NCBI GenBank assembly: GCA_910587685.1
Contig: CAJUMY010000004.1
Coordinates: 1-64,000, forward strand
Source of the DNA: an uncultured Christensenellaceae bacterium
GTDB lineage: Bacteria > Bacillota > Clostridia > Christensenellales > UBA3700
Reading direction: 5' to 3'
DNA length: 64,000 bases
The position numbers and the translations under genes were made by a program. The notes beneath the pieces are model-generated. The model was not told the origin of the DNA. It did no database searches and saw only the letters and a list, made by a program, of their open reading frames with translations. Each line of letters begins with the position of its first letter. Position 1 is the stretch's first letter. This document shows positions 36,460 to 46,315 of this stretch, one piece after another.

Positions 36460-37245
36460 ATGGCAAAGAAAGATTTTACTTTGAAGACGCTATGCAACGA
36501 GCGAGTCGGAGACGGCGTATACAAGATGGTTCTTAAAGCCGGCGAAGATATCGGCGAGATAAAGGGAGGGCAGTTCATACATATCGCCCTTCCCGACAAA
36601 ACTCATATTTTAAGACGTCCTTTCTGCATAGCCGATTTTTCAAAAGAAGATAGGACGGTGACCGTGTACTATGCGATAATAGGGGACGGAACGAAGGTGT
36701 TGAGCCGCGTAAAAGCAGGAGAGAGCGTAAAAGCTCTTCTTCCTCTCGGAAACGGTTTTACGATGAAAGAAGAATACAGAAAGGTAATGCTCATCGGCGG
36801 CGGTATGGGAACGGCTGTCCTTCCGGCGATACCTACGGCTTGGGCGGATAAGGAATATTATACTTTCCTCGGCTTTGCAAAGAAGGAAAAGATGATAGCT
36901 ATTAATGAGCTTACCGATAGGAGCAAGGAGATATACGTTGCGACCGACGACGGTTCTTACGGAAGAAAAGGTTTCGTAACTGAAGCGATAGCTGAGAATA
37001 TCGAAAGAATAGATCCCGACGTCATCATGGTGTGCGGTCCCGAGATACTGTATAAGGTATTGAAGAAGACGCTCGAGGGATACACCGACAGAACGTATAT
37101 TTCGCTCGAGAAGAGAATGGGTTGCGGCATCGGAGCGTGTCTTGTGTGCAACTGCAAGATAAAGTCCGCGGACGGGATGAAATATCTAAGAGCATGCGTT
37201 GACGGACCGGTATTCAATATGGACGAGGTGATGCTTGATGAGTGA
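36460..37245 (+). CDS. pyrK: dihydroorotate dehydrogenase electron-transfer subunit
   Basis: 261 aa from the ATG at 36460, preceded by CGAGG; an ATG six codons upstream has no ribosome site. N-terminal FAD-binding barrel (LRRPFCIADF), NAD-binding domain (LIGGGMGTAVLPAI) and a C-terminal 2Fe-2S site with cysteines in MGCGIGACLVCNC and RACVDGPVF. It passes electrons from the PyrD FMN to NAD+, defining class 1B. Overlaps pyrD by 8 bp. Confidence 0.95.
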   Translation: MAKKDFTLKTLCNERVGDGVYKMVLKAGEDIGEIKGGQFIHIALPDKTHILRRPFCIADFSKEDRTVTVYYAIIGDGTKVLSRVKAGESVKALLPLGNGFTMKEEYRKVMLIGGGMGTAVLPAIPTAWADKEYYTFLGFAKKEKMIAINELTDRSKEIYVATDDGSYGRKGFVTEAIAENIERIDPDVIMVCGPEILYKVLKKTLEGYTDRTYISLEKRMGCGIGACLVCNCKIKSADGMKYLRACVDGPVFNMDEVMLDE

Positions 37246-38149
37246 TCTTAAGGTGAATATAGCGGGAGTTGAGTTTAATAATCCGATAATAACTGCGAGC
37301 GGAACTTTCGGATTCGGCAGAGAGTACGCCGAATTTTATCCGCTGAGCGCTCTCGGCGGAGTGTGCACGAAGGGTCTTACGAATTACGTGAAACTCGGCA
37401 ATCCCTATCCCAGAATAGCCGAGACTCCTATGGGCATGATCAACGCCGTCGGACTCCAAAATCCCGGCGCCGACGCCTTCATAAAGAACGACGCCGAGTG
37501 GCTCAAGAAGCAGGGAACCAACGTTATCGCAAACGTAGCGGGCAATTCTATCGAAGACTACTGCGCGATAGTGGAGAAGATATCCGACGTTCCGTACGTG
37601 GATATGATAGAGCTCAACATTTCATGTCCCAACGTAAAAGAGGGCGGAATGGCTTTCGGAGTTCTTCCGAAGAGCGTAGAAGAGATAACGAAGAACGTCA
37701 AAAAGTATGCTAAGAAACCTATAATCGTCAAACTCTCTCCGAACGTAGCTAATATCAAGGATAATGCAAAAAGCGCGGAAGCGGGAGGCGCCGACGCGAT
37801 CTCGCTCATAAACACGGTGAGCGGTATGGCTATCGACTGGAAGAAGAGACGTCCTATCCTCGCCAACGTGAACGGCGGGCTTTCGGGACCTTGCGTCAAG
37901 CCCATAGCTCTCAAAATGGTGTGGGATTGCTATAATGCGGTGAAGTTGCCTATTATAGGGCTCGGCGGAATAACGAGCTACGAGGACGTACTGGAGTTCA
38001 TGATATGCGGAGCGAGCGCCGTAGAGATAGGCACCGCGAATATAAGCGATCCCATGGCGAGCTATAATATAGCAAAAGACCTCGAGCGTTACGTTGCCGA
38101 TAACGATATAGATATCAATTTGCTCGTCGGCTCTTTGATAACGGACTGA
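37238..38149 (+). CDS. pyrD: dihydroorotate dehydrogenase, class 1B catalytic subunit
   Basis: 303 aa. FMN barrel with ITASGTFGFGREYAEF, AVGLQNPGADAF, ELNISCPNVKEGG and the catalytic Cys within that segment, then GLGGITSYEDVLEFMICGASAVEIGTAN at the phosphate site. It oxidises dihydroorotate to orotate together with PyrK. Start ATG at 37238 behind GAGGTG. Confidence 0.96.
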   Translation: MSDLKVNIAGVEFNNPIITASGTFGFGREYAEFYPLSALGGVCTKGLTNYVKLGNPYPRIAETPMGMINAVGLQNPGADAFIKNDAEWLKKQGTNVIANVAGNSIEDYCAIVEKISDVPYVDMIELNISCPNVKEGGMAFGVLPKSVEEITKNVKKYAKKPIIVKLSPNVANIKDNAKSAEAGGADAISLINTVSGMAIDWKKRRPILANVNGGLSGPCVKPIALKMVWDCYNAVKLPIIGLGGITSYEDVLEFMICGASAVEIGTANISDPMASYNIAKDLERYVADNDIDINLLVGSLITD

Positions 38150-38275
38150 TGGCGAATTAAGGTCATAAAGATCGTTTGACGCCGAATATCCGGCAAAAGT
38201 ATAAAATCATCAAAAATATCATATATGTATCGTAAAAATCACATTAACAATCAAAAGTTTTAAGGAGATATGATT

Positions 38276-38860
38276 ATGTTAAGCAAAGAAGAAGTATTGA
38301 AAGTATTCGAGGAAACGGGCGGAGTATTGCACGGACATTTCAGATTGACGTCGGGAAGACACAGCGACACCTATATGCAGTGCGCTAAACTGTTTATAGA
38401 TACCGACGCTAGCGCAAAACTCTGCGGAGCTTTGGCGGAAAAGCTCGAGGGCATCAACGCCGATATGGTTATCTCTCCTGCGATAGGCGGTATTCTCATG
38501 GGATACGAAATGGCGCGTCAGCTGCATCTTCCAAACATATTCGCGGAACGCGAAAACGGGGAAATGACGATAAGAAGAGGTTTTTCGTTCGAGAAGGGAA
38601 CCAGATTCATAGTAGTCGAGGACGTCGTCACTACCGGCGGCTCGGTCAAAGAGGTCGTCAAGCTCGTTCAGGATATGGGCGGTATAGTAGAGGCTGTGGC
38701 TTCGATAGTTGATAGAAGCAACGGCAAAGTCGACTTCGGCGTGAAATTCGTCAATCTCATATCTATGGACGTCGTATCTTACGAAGAGAGCGAATGTCCG
38801 ATATGCAAAGAGGGAAAGATAGAGCTAGTCAAGCCGGGCAGCAGAACTTTCAAGAAGTGA
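38276..38860 (+). CDS. pyrE: orotate phosphoribosyltransferase
   Basis: 194 aa. The PRPP loop is FIVVEDVVTTGGSVKEVV, and HFRLTSGRHSDTYMQCAKL is the orotate region. The C-terminus extends into a CPIC motif (ESECPICKEGKIELVKPGS), a feature of the longer PyrE subfamily. It converts orotate to OMP. The ATG at 38276 lies 8 bp after AAGGAG. It is separated from pyrD by 126 bp and joined to the next gene by an overlapping TGATG. Confidence 0.95.
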   Translation: MLSKEEVLKVFEETGGVLHGHFRLTSGRHSDTYMQCAKLFIDTDASAKLCGALAEKLEGINADMVISPAIGGILMGYEMARQLHLPNIFAERENGEMTIRRGFSFEKGTRFIVVEDVVTTGGSVKEVVKLVQDMGGIVEAVASIVDRSNGKVDFGVKFVNLISMDVVSYEESECPICKEGKIELVKPGSRTFKK

Positions 38861-39510
38861 TGAATAAATTCGTTATATTCGATCTTGACGGCACTCTTCT
38901 CGATTCGATGGGGTTTTGGGACGGCGTGGGAAGGGACTTTCTCTCGGGTTACGGCGTTACCGATTTCGACGAAGATTTCGAGACGAGAGTCAAGTCTATG
39001 AGCGTCAATCAGTCGTCGGAATACTTCATCAAGAAATACGGGCTCGGCATCAGCGTTGATTTCGTAGCGGAGGCTATGCGCGAGATAGTTGCGGATAAGT
39101 ACCGTTTCTTTGCCGAGTTCAAGAAGAACGCTTTCGAGACGGTAAAGAAACTCGGCGAACGCGGAGTGAAGATGTGTATAGCCACCGCCACCTACGCGAG
39201 TTTGGTCAAAGAGGCGCTTACGAGACTGGGAGCGATAGACTATTTCGAATTCGTATTATCGTGCAACGATATAGGTTACGGAAAAGATACCCCGCATATT
39301 TATTACGAAGCGATGAAGAGACTCGGCGGGGATAAAAAGAATACCGTCATAGTCGAGGACGCGCTTCACGCTATCCGTACGGCAAAGGGCGACGGCTTTA
39401 AGGTAGTCGCGGTCGAGGATAGATATCAGGCGGAGTTCAAAGCCGATATAGTATCGCTATCCGACGCATATCTCGACGTCTTGGACGCCGATACGATAAT
39501 GAATATATAA
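38860..39510 (+). CDS. HAD-family phosphatase
   Basis: 216 aa. Motif I is FDLDGTLLDSMGFWDGV (nucleophile Asp), motif II ATATYASL, motif III the Lys of GYGKDTPHIY and motif IV VEDALHAIRTA. This is the beta-phosphoglucomutase/phosphatase-like subclass with a helical cap. Translation is coupled to pyrE through the shared TGATG, so a nucleotide substrate such as a pyrimidine monophosphate is possible, though only by position. Confidence 0.9.
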   Translation: MNKFVIFDLDGTLLDSMGFWDGVGRDFLSGYGVTDFDEDFETRVKSMSVNQSSEYFIKKYGLGISVDFVAEAMREIVADKYRFFAEFKKNAFETVKKLGERGVKMCIATATYASLVKEALTRLGAIDYFEFVLSCNDIGYGKDTPHIYYEAMKRLGGDKKNTVIVEDALHAIRTAKGDGFKVVAVEDRYQAEFKADIVSLSDAYLDVLDADTIMNI

Positions 39511-39531
39511 TAATGAAATAAATGCGGATCG

Positions 39532-39566
39532 AAGACGCCGACTTTCATCAAGGTCGGCGTCTTTAT
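39532..39566 (+). terminator. terminator of the pyr operon
   Basis: AAGACGCCGAC (39532-39542) pairs with GTCGGCGTCTT (39553-39563), then T-rich DNA. Confidence 0.88.
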
Positions 39567-39742
39567 ACTCTTTGGAACGGACTTGATCCTCCGCTTGAGA
39601 TTTCGTTTCCAAAAGCAATACTTATAACGTTATACGTCTATAAAAGAAAATACCCCCGCCCGTAAAGGACGAAGATATTTCCTTTTGTATAGTTTAATGA
39701 ATCGTCATAGTAATTATCCCGTTTTGCCGTCTTACAGTAAAT

Positions 39743-40030
39743 TTACTTGCCGGAGTTTATAAATTCCTTTGTCTTTACGGTGAGAGCGTGTTTTTCACGG
39801 ATAAGTTTGAGAGCGTAAGTGTAGTCCTCAACGTTGAGCTCTCTTAAAAGCGCGAGAAACGCCGCTTCTTCGTAAGTCAGAGTTTTCGAATAAAAGTTCA
39901 AAACTTTGATCATACCTTCTTGCGATTTGCTTCTCTTTTCATCTTTGGCGGATCTTTCCGTCAACTCGTCGAGATCTCTCTCGTTTGCTCTTTTGTCGAT
40001 CAGGCGTACTTTGCTTTGGATTTCATCCAT
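39743..40030 (-). CDS. small helical hypothetical protein
   Basis: 95 aa, highly charged and helical (MDEIQSKVRLIDKRANERDLDEL...), with a C-terminal half LTYEEAAFLALLRELNVEDYTYALKL that looks like a compact helix bundle. AGGAAGAC lies upstream of the ATG. No family recognised, no membrane or signal segments. It stands alone, convergent with the pyr operon. Confidence 0.6.
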   Translation of the reverse strand: MDEIQSKVRLIDKRANERDLDELTERSAKDEKRSKSQEGMIKVLNFYSKTLTYEEAAFLALLRELNVEDYTYALKLIREKHALTVKTKEFINSGK

Positions 40031-40840
40031 AAGTTGTCTTCCTTTTGTAGATTAAGCATATTATACAATGTTTTCAAAGAATTGCAATACTTTTTACAAA
40101 ATTCGACATAATATGCTAAAATTCGTCAAAATATTCCATAAAAATCGCGGTTTTTATTAGTATTTGAGAAGAAATTTAGCTGTTTTGTTTGAATGATCGA
40201 GTGATATGAATTTCATTTTCAGACGTTTTATTGTAAGAAAATGCAACCTTTTCGTTAAAGCTCTCAAAATGGCGGCTGAAAAGTTACGCTTGCATAAATA
40301 TATATTGATAATATATAAAAACAAGTATATCTGTAAAAGATGTTTATCTAAAACGAAAAAATCCAGACGCTTACGATAATAAAAAATATATTATCATTTA
40401 TTGATTTGAGGTTCATCGAGTTTTCAGAAAGTACTTTTAACGGCAAGCGCGTTTTTGCCGAACATTATGAAATACATGAAAATCAAAATTGACCGTATAC
40501 GTTTATTGTAGATGAAAATCTATCGTAAGCGTCGGTTTGATATATGATTTCGGCGTAAATAAGTCTAAAATTCAAAATAAAAGGAAAATCGTGGAAGACT
40601 ATCTATAATTATAACTATAGAACGTTTATTTATTGCCAAGATTTGAAAATTTATACGAAAAGTATTGACGAGCTATTCTTTTAATGCTAAAATTAAACTG
40701 AATATAAGCTGAAATTAAACTGAATTATCTATGTAGAGATAAGAAGAGGACTTTCGGAATATATTTTAATAACAGAGTCTTCAAAGTTTTGAGACAGGGA
40801 TGTCTCGGATAAATAAAAATTTTCAGGAAGGAGAAACTTT
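40031..40840. other. 810 bp AT-rich intergenic region with the lipoprotein promoter
   Basis: No gene was found. A sigma-A promoter TTGACG-N17-TAAAAT lies at 40665-40693. A direct repeat of AAATTAAACTGAAT at about 40689 and 40711 immediately follows and could bind a regulator. The rest is A/T-rich without clear structure. Confidence 0.6.
40665..40693 (+). promoter_or_regulatory. promoter of the large lipoprotein gene
   Basis: TTGACG (40665-40670), 17 bp spacer, TAAAAT (40688-40693); the 150 nt leader contains a duplicated AAATTAAACTGAAT. Confidence 0.65.
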
Positions 40841-43558
40841 ATGAAGAAGAGATCAAAGCTTTTGATTTTAGTATCGGTCATGTTGGTCTGCTGTCTCGTC
40901 GTAGGTCTTGCCGCTTGTAGCGGCGGTAAGAAGATCGTAGCGACGGATGCGACTAAGATCATTACCGATGCAATGTACAAGTCGTTTAACGAGCTTAACG
41001 TAAAAGATAAGTTCGGTTTCGACTATTCGGTCACTATACCTACGGAGGACAACAATTACGCTGTCGACGTTAAGGGTATTTTCGATGCGAAGACCGCAAA
41101 TAACAATAAGGCTCTTATAGCTATAAGAGAAAAAGGCGCGGATAACTCCGGTAACAAAGAGATATTCTCGCTTTCCGCAGACGATGAATTCCTCTATCTC
41201 ACCACGGGCGATGTTAAGAGAAGATTTACCGGTCTCGGACTCGGAGCTATGGTAGGCGGCGGCGGACTTCCCGGCGGAGACGCAGTCGTTGAGACTATGG
41301 ATAGCTTCATACCGCTCGTAATAGGTATGCTTTTCGGCGGCGAGCCCGATAAGAACGGCGTAGGTCAGGCTACCGTTAAGAACGTTAAGGCAGGCAAAGA
41401 GTACACCGTTACCGGCGGACTCGGCGAACTCAAGGTCCTTATCGGCGGAGTTCTCGAAAGTCTCGGAATTCCGGGAGCTGACGCTATCGGCGACTTCATC
41501 GGCGGTATCAAGACCAAGATGGTAGCAGTTGTAGATAAGAACGGATACCTCGTTTCGTGCGACGTAGTAGTTTCGACCGATATGGGAGATATCACGCTCA
41601 AGTTTACCGACGCTAAGATCGGCAATAACGTAACTCCGGAGTTCACCACTCCTTCTAAAACTGATAAAGAATATATCCAGCACGCTCCGCTTAACTTCTC
41701 GCTCCTCGGCAATTTCAATCTCTATGACGAGGTTGGCGCAACTATGGGTGAGATGACTTACGAGGTTCGCGCTGATATCGACGTATTCGGTATGCTCAGA
41801 GGCGCTATGGCAAACGGCGGTTTCGACGCTACCAAGCTCTTCTCGCAGGATAACAGCAAGTTCTTCTTTAACGTAGAGCATACGCATGAAAATGCTGACG
41901 ATTGTAGATATTGCGCAGCTAAGATGGGTTCTGCGGACGGTTCCATCATTACTATTGCTTATGATCCCGCTTCGTTCGAGAATAGAAATATTTTTGTTTC
42001 CGCAAACGTTAAGAATATCTTGAGTTCGGATCTCTTTAAGACTTTGATTCCGGATATGGGCGAATTTGTAAATATGTTTGTTCCGGTATTGTTCGGCGCC
42101 GATTATACGGGTACGAGCATCAATCCCGAGACTCTCATTACTTTCGCTATGAGCGCAGATAAGTCCGAGCCGGAAATAACCGCTCTTGATACTCCGAGCG
42201 TTACTTTCTCTAGAAACGAAGGAAGCAAGACCGGTAAGGCTAAATGGAATAAAGTAAATAATGCTACGAAGTATGTTGTTACCGTTAACGGTGAAAGCAG
42301 TGAAATACTTGCAACCGCTGCTCTCGAAGTTGCAGTTAACGACGGCGACATCGTAACTGTAGAGGCGATCGGTAACCCGAGAAGATTCTCTTCGAGCGTA
42401 AGCGCTCCCGTTAAATTCGAGTACTACGATAAGCTCAAGACCCCGACTCTCGAGTTCAAGGATGAGCTCAACGAAGACGGAAGCATCAAGTCAAGAGTGA
42501 TCGCAATCAAGGGATCCAGTACTAACGGTCTCAATTACGTATACACCGTAAACGGCGGCGAAGAGAAGTCTCAGCCGAAGTCGGTCAAGACTATCGCTAT
42601 CGAAGGATTCAAGCCGGGCGACGTTGTAAGAGTTAAACTTACTGCGGAAGTCAGCGAGAATACTCCGAACGCAAATCCTGATAAGATCAGAAGAGATAGC
42701 GATTGGGCAGAGATCGAGTGGGAGATAGTAGAAGAAGTTCCTTCGCTTCCTCCGACCGGTGAAATCGGCGGTATCGACGTAGCTAAGGCTGTTCTTGACG
42801 GCGTATACTTCATCAGCAGACTTTGGGTCGACGGTTATGAAGCTAAGTTCAACGTAGGCGCGCTTACAGATTTTATTGCTAATTTTGATAAGGCCGCAGG
42901 CGTAGAGGTTTCCGCTGCTGTTAGATCTATCTTGGTTGACGCATCTTGGTTCGGCATCAAAGTTTCCAACGATTCTATGTACGGCGACAAAACCATTCCC
43001 GCTATGAATATGTACGAGAAGTTCTGTCTCGTAAAACAGAGCGATAAGGAAGTTAAGAAGGATTTTGTTCATCACATGGTTGACGATTGGACCGGAGAAG
43101 AAAGAGATAACGACTATACCTTCGCATTAAAGGTCGACTATAAGAAGGGTAAAGACGGCAAGGTAATTATCACCAACGGTACTCTCTCGACGCACGATGA
43201 GAACGGTAATGCCGTAACTCTTACCGAGGACGAAGCTAAGGAACTCCTTGCAACCGGATATGTACAGTATACTTGGACCGATCTTTATAAGAACGAAAAG
43301 AACGAGTATATCGATATGTCGCAGGATATAATAATCGAAGGCGGAGCTCCCGGTTACGTTATCAAGACTCTCGATATCGATTGGGATAAGACGGGCGCGG
43401 CGCAGGATGTAAAACTCGTTGTAAGCCTTGCAGACGGTAACGGCGTAAGCGTTATTTTGAGATTCCTCAACAATCTCTTACCGGCATTCGGCGGTCCGAC
43501 TATTGAGCTTCCCGGAGATATCGTTACTACTTCCATTACGCTCGCAACCGCTGCGTAA
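40841..43558 (+). CDS. large lipoprotein with Fn3-like modules
   Basis: 905 aa. A signal peptide with lipobox GLAAC predicts lipidation at Cys26, so the protein is anchored outside the membrane. Residues 35-330 form a beta-rich domain with glycine-rich loops; about 346-358 carries HTHENADDCRYC, a possible metal site; 460-620 holds two Fn3-like modules (KWNKVNNATKYVVTVNG and KGSSTNGLNYVYTVNGG); the C-terminal third resembles the first domain in composition. AAGGAG precedes the ATG. Its GC3-rich, uniform codons suggest high expression. No named family recognised. Confidence 0.8.
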   Translation: MKKRSKLLILVSVMLVCCLVVGLAACSGGKKIVATDATKIITDAMYKSFNELNVKDKFGFDYSVTIPTEDNNYAVDVKGIFDAKTANNNKALIAIREKGADNSGNKEIFSLSADDEFLYLTTGDVKRRFTGLGLGAMVGGGGLPGGDAVVETMDSFIPLVIGMLFGGEPDKNGVGQATVKNVKAGKEYTVTGGLGELKVLIGGVLESLGIPGADAIGDFIGGIKTKMVAVVDKNGYLVSCDVVVSTDMGDITLKFTDAKIGNNVTPEFTTPSKTDKEYIQHAPLNFSLLGNFNLYDEVGATMGEMTYEVRADIDVFGMLRGAMANGGFDATKLFSQDNSKFFFNVEHTHENADDCRYCAAKMGSADGSIITIAYDPASFENRNIFVSANVKNILSSDLFKTLIPDMGEFVNMFVPVLFGADYTGTSINPETLITFAMSADKSEPEITALDTPSVTFSRNEGSKTGKAKWNKVNNATKYVVTVNGESSEILATAALEVAVNDGDIVTVEAIGNPRRFSSSVSAPVKFEYYDKLKTPTLEFKDELNEDGSIKSRVIAIKGSSTNGLNYVYTVNGGEEKSQPKSVKTIAIEGFKPGDVVRVKLTAEVSENTPNANPDKIRRDSDWAEIEWEIVEEVPSLPPTGEIGGIDVAKAVLDGVYFISRLWVDGYEAKFNVGALTDFIANFDKAAGVEVSAAVRSILVDASWFGIKVSNDSMYGDKTIPAMNMYEKFCLVKQSDKEVKKDFVHHMVDDWTGEERDNDYTFALKVDYKKGKDGKVIITNGTLSTHDENGNAVTLTEDEAKELLATGYVQYTWTDLYKNEKNEYIDMSQDIIIEGGAPGYVIKTLDIDWDKTGAAQDVKLVVSLADGNGVSVILRFLNNLLPAFGGPTIELPGDIVTTSITLATAA

Positions 43559-43632
43559 GTAAGAAAGGACTTTATAATATGTTTCGAAACAACTGAATAT
43601 AGAAGGTAACTCTTCGATATATAAGCAAAAGG

Positions 43633-43667
43633 AAAGCCCTCTCGGCGAAAGTCGGGAAGGGCTTTTT
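43633..43667 (+). terminator. terminator after the lipoprotein gene
   Basis: AAAGCCCT (43633-43640) pairs with AGGGCTTT (43658-43665) and T run. Confidence 0.85.
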
Positions 43668-43907
43668 GATTTCTATACGCATATTTATGAAAGACGCCTC
43701 GATATTATTCAAGCCTCGAGTTGTCGTATCGCGTTGTATATACAAAAACGTTCTCTTGATCTTATATGCGACGCTCTACGTAGCGGTCTTTTATTTTTTA
43801 TTGACGTTGACGGGTTTACGACGTTTAGCAGCGGTTTTTACGATTTCGATAAAAAATTTGAATAATCTTATCGATTAAATAGATAATAAAATACGAGGAG
43901 GGTAATT

Positions 43908-44171
43908 ATGATTACTGTTGCATCAATGATTTTGGTTATTATCGGCGCGATCAACTGGCTTTCCGTCGGAATCTTCGACTTTAATATAGTCAACTGGATA
44001 TTCCAAGGAAACGCTTACGTCGGCGCGAGAATAATCTATTCTATCGTAGGAATCGCAGGTATATGGCTCATAGTACATCTTGTTTACAATAAGTTCAGCG
44101 CAAGACGTCTCGGAGCTATGGAAGCAAGCAAGATGATGAGAGATCGTCATGCAGTAAGCGAAGAGAAGTAA
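43908..44171 (+). CDS. DUF378 family membrane protein
   Basis: 87 aa. Two helices at about 3-25 and 38-60 with the DUF378 signature LVIIGAINWLSVGIFDFN and ARIIYSIVGIAGIW. The C-terminal 25 residues are charged and cytoplasmic. The family (YuzA in Bacillus) is of unknown function. GGAGGG precedes the ATG. Confidence 0.9.
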   Translation: MITVASMILVIIGAINWLSVGIFDFNIVNWIFQGNAYVGARIIYSIVGIAGIWLIVHLVYNKFSARRLGAMEASKMMRDRHAVSEEK

Positions 44172-44209
44172 TTTTATTCGCATTTACTCGATTTTTAATT
44201 GAATAAGTT

Positions 44210-44240
44210 AAGGATTTATCTTTATCGATAGATCCTTTTC
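44210..44240 (+). terminator. terminator after the DUF378 gene
   Basis: AAGGATTTATC with GATAGATCCTT (one mismatch), then TTTTC. Confidence 0.7.
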
Positions 44241-44473
44241 TTATTTTATATGAGATCATGCGGCGTCGAAATATGAATATAAGCCGCGGAAGTTACCGCA
44301 AAATGCGACAAGCGGACGCTGTTTTCCGTATTTTGATTTGCCATAATCGCGGCTTGATTTTATAAAAAGTATTTTATTTTAATATATTTTGAGAAAATGC
44401 CTTTTAACTATTGAATATTTGTCAAAATTAGTGTATTATAGATGAGATAAATACAACTATCAAGGAGAAAGTT

Positions 44474-45223
44474 ATGGCTAATAAAGAAATTAAGTCTTTC
44501 AAACGTACTTCGCGTCCGATGATAATGACGGAAGAACATAAGAAAGCGTTAAACGGCCGTGATATAACGTCAAAGATAATAAAGTACGGAATAATCGGAT
44601 TGATATTCCTTACGCTCATGTTCAGTATGTTGCCCCTCGTATCGCTCGAGGTATCTAACTCCGCGCTCGACAGCATTACGGGCGAGAAGAGCGCTGATTT
44701 TTCTTTCTACGATCTCATAGGCGCGTGGTTTGAGAAGTCGACGTACGATTATGCCGACAGAGGTATCAACAGCGGATACGTTTATCCGCACGCGATAGAT
44801 TACCTTATCGGTAAGGTCGAGGCTTTGCAGAAAGTTGCGAATATGGGTCTCGGCAGTCAGATATTCGACTTGATCACCGAGGAACAGGACAAGATGCTTG
44901 ACGGCGCTTATATCGCTATGCTCATATTCGAGATAGTGTCTATCGCATGGCTAGTTGCTATGGCGGCGCTCTTTGCGCTCAGCTTCGTCAAAAAGATCCG
45001 CATCACTCAGACGATGCTCAACGCGTCTGTCGGAGTTCAGTGTTTCCTTACTGTCGTTATGTGGATAATGACGCTCGCTCTTTCGGCTAACGGCACGGAA
45101 GACTTTATGTTCAGCGTAGGTCTTGGAATGTGGCTCAACTTGCTCATTTCCGTAATAATGGTAGGTTTCGTTATCTGCAACGCGGTATACGCCGCTAAGG
45201 TAAAGGCTTGCGAAAAGAAATGA
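44474..45223 (+). CDS. four-helix membrane protein of unknown function
   Basis: 249 aa. A basic N-terminus precedes helices at about 37-58, 143-170, 182-204 and 212-240; residues 60-140 form an extracellular loop. AAGGAG precedes the ATG. No family recognised; an envelope role is possible from its neighbours. A terminator follows. Confidence 0.65.
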   Translation: MANKEIKSFKRTSRPMIMTEEHKKALNGRDITSKIIKYGIIGLIFLTLMFSMLPLVSLEVSNSALDSITGEKSADFSFYDLIGAWFEKSTYDYADRGINSGYVYPHAIDYLIGKVEALQKVANMGLGSQIFDLITEEQDKMLDGAYIAMLIFEIVSIAWLVAMAALFALSFVKKIRITQTMLNASVGVQCFLTVVMWIMTLALSANGTEDFMFSVGLGMWLNLLISVIMVGFVICNAVYAAKVKACEKK

Positions 45224-45264
45224 TAAGATAGACGAAGAACAACGGCGGATATACGAATAGATCG

Positions 45265-45296
45265 AGCTCTCCTATTTGTTCGGGAGAGCTTTTTAC
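45265..45296 (+). terminator. terminator after the four-helix membrane protein gene
   Basis: AGCTCTCC (45265-45272) pairs with GGAGAGCT (45283-45290), then TTTTT. Confidence 0.85.
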
Positions 45297-45445
45297 GTTA
45301 ATTACCGATAACGCCGTTAGGTTGAGGTAAATATATGACAAAGATTTTACACCGCTCGTATTGACGGGCGGTTTTATATTGTTTATAATTATTATGTTGA
45401 TATCATATAAAACGTTTAATTTAGGATAAAATCAAGGAAAAGACG

Positions 45446-46315
45446 ATGTATTGTAGTAAATGCGGTAAAGAACTTAAGGACGGAGTGAAATTCTGTAAAT
45501 ATTGTGGATATAATCTTGAAGAAGAGGAGCTTTGTTCGCTCGGCAAAGAAGACGCGGGAAATGGAGTAACGGCAGACGGCGAAAACGGCGCTTTATTGGG
45601 TCAAAGCGTAAAAGAGGACGCGTATAAGGAGAATGCCGAAAGCCCTGAAAACAGCGACGCAGAAGGCGTTAAGGACGCTGAGAGTGAAGGCTCCGCAGAC
45701 GCCGCGCCCAAAAGACGCAGAAGACGCCGTAAAGGCGAACGCGAGATCGAGGATAAAAGACAGCTTGAGAAGTACACGATAAAGAAAGAGAACGCGGTAT
45801 CGGCGCCGTTTATCGACGAGAGCAGGATACAGCTCATCAAAAAGGGAAAGATAAGAAAACTGAAAGCCGTCGAGATAACGTCTATAGTTATCGCGGGGCT
45901 CGTTATGGCGCTTTCCGCGATAGTACTCGGCGTTATAAAGGCGGGCAACAGAGGCGAGGACGAAGCTATGACGTGGCTTGTGATCGCGACGTATATGCTG
46001 TTTTTCGCGATATTTTTATCGCTTGCGTTCGGGATAGACCGACTTTATAATCTGCTCACGCTAAACGAGCTCAACGTCAGGAAGATTACCGTCAAGAAGT
46101 TCGGTTGGGCGATGCGTCCGCTCGTATTGAGAGGAGAAGACGTATATGCAGTCGAGATAATCGGCGAATGCGAGCTATGCGAAGAAGGCGTCAAGGGAAC
46201 GTACCACGTGGAGCGTGTGGGAGACAGCCTTATAGCCGTATGCGGCTTTAACAGAGAACACATATTCCGCATCGACGAAAAGAAGTTGACGGAGTTTGAC
46301 GTTAATGAAATATGA
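45446..46315 (+). CDS. zinc-ribbon membrane protein
   Basis: 289 aa. Four cysteines at 3, 6, 17 and 20 form an N-terminal zinc ribbon (CSKCGKEL, FCKYCGYN). An acidic, low-complexity segment (25-85), then RRRRRRK, then two transmembrane helices at about 148-170 and 180-200. The last 85 residues are a small beta domain with CELCEEG. Zinc-ribbon membrane proteins of this type are common in Clostridia, function unknown. Its end overlaps the peptidase start by 11 bp. Confidence 0.78.
   Translation: MYCSKCGKELKDGVKFCKYCGYNLEEEELCSLGKEDAGNGVTADGENGALLGQSVKEDAYKENAESPENSDAEGVKDAESEGSADAAPKRRRRRRKGEREIEDKRQLEKYTIKKENAVSAPFIDESRIQLIKKGKIRKLKAVEITSIVIAGLVMALSAIVLGVIKAGNRGEDEAMTWLVIATYMLFFAIFLSLAFGIDRLYNLLTLNELNVRKITVKKFGWAMRPLVLRGEDVYAVEIIGECELCEEGVKGTYHVERVGDSLIAVCGFNREHIFRIDEKKLTEFDVNEI

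Noticed and set aside
43666..43878. A 70-codon frame with one hydrophobic segment
   Set aside because: It starts inside the lipoprotein terminator, lacks a ribosome site and resembles no family.
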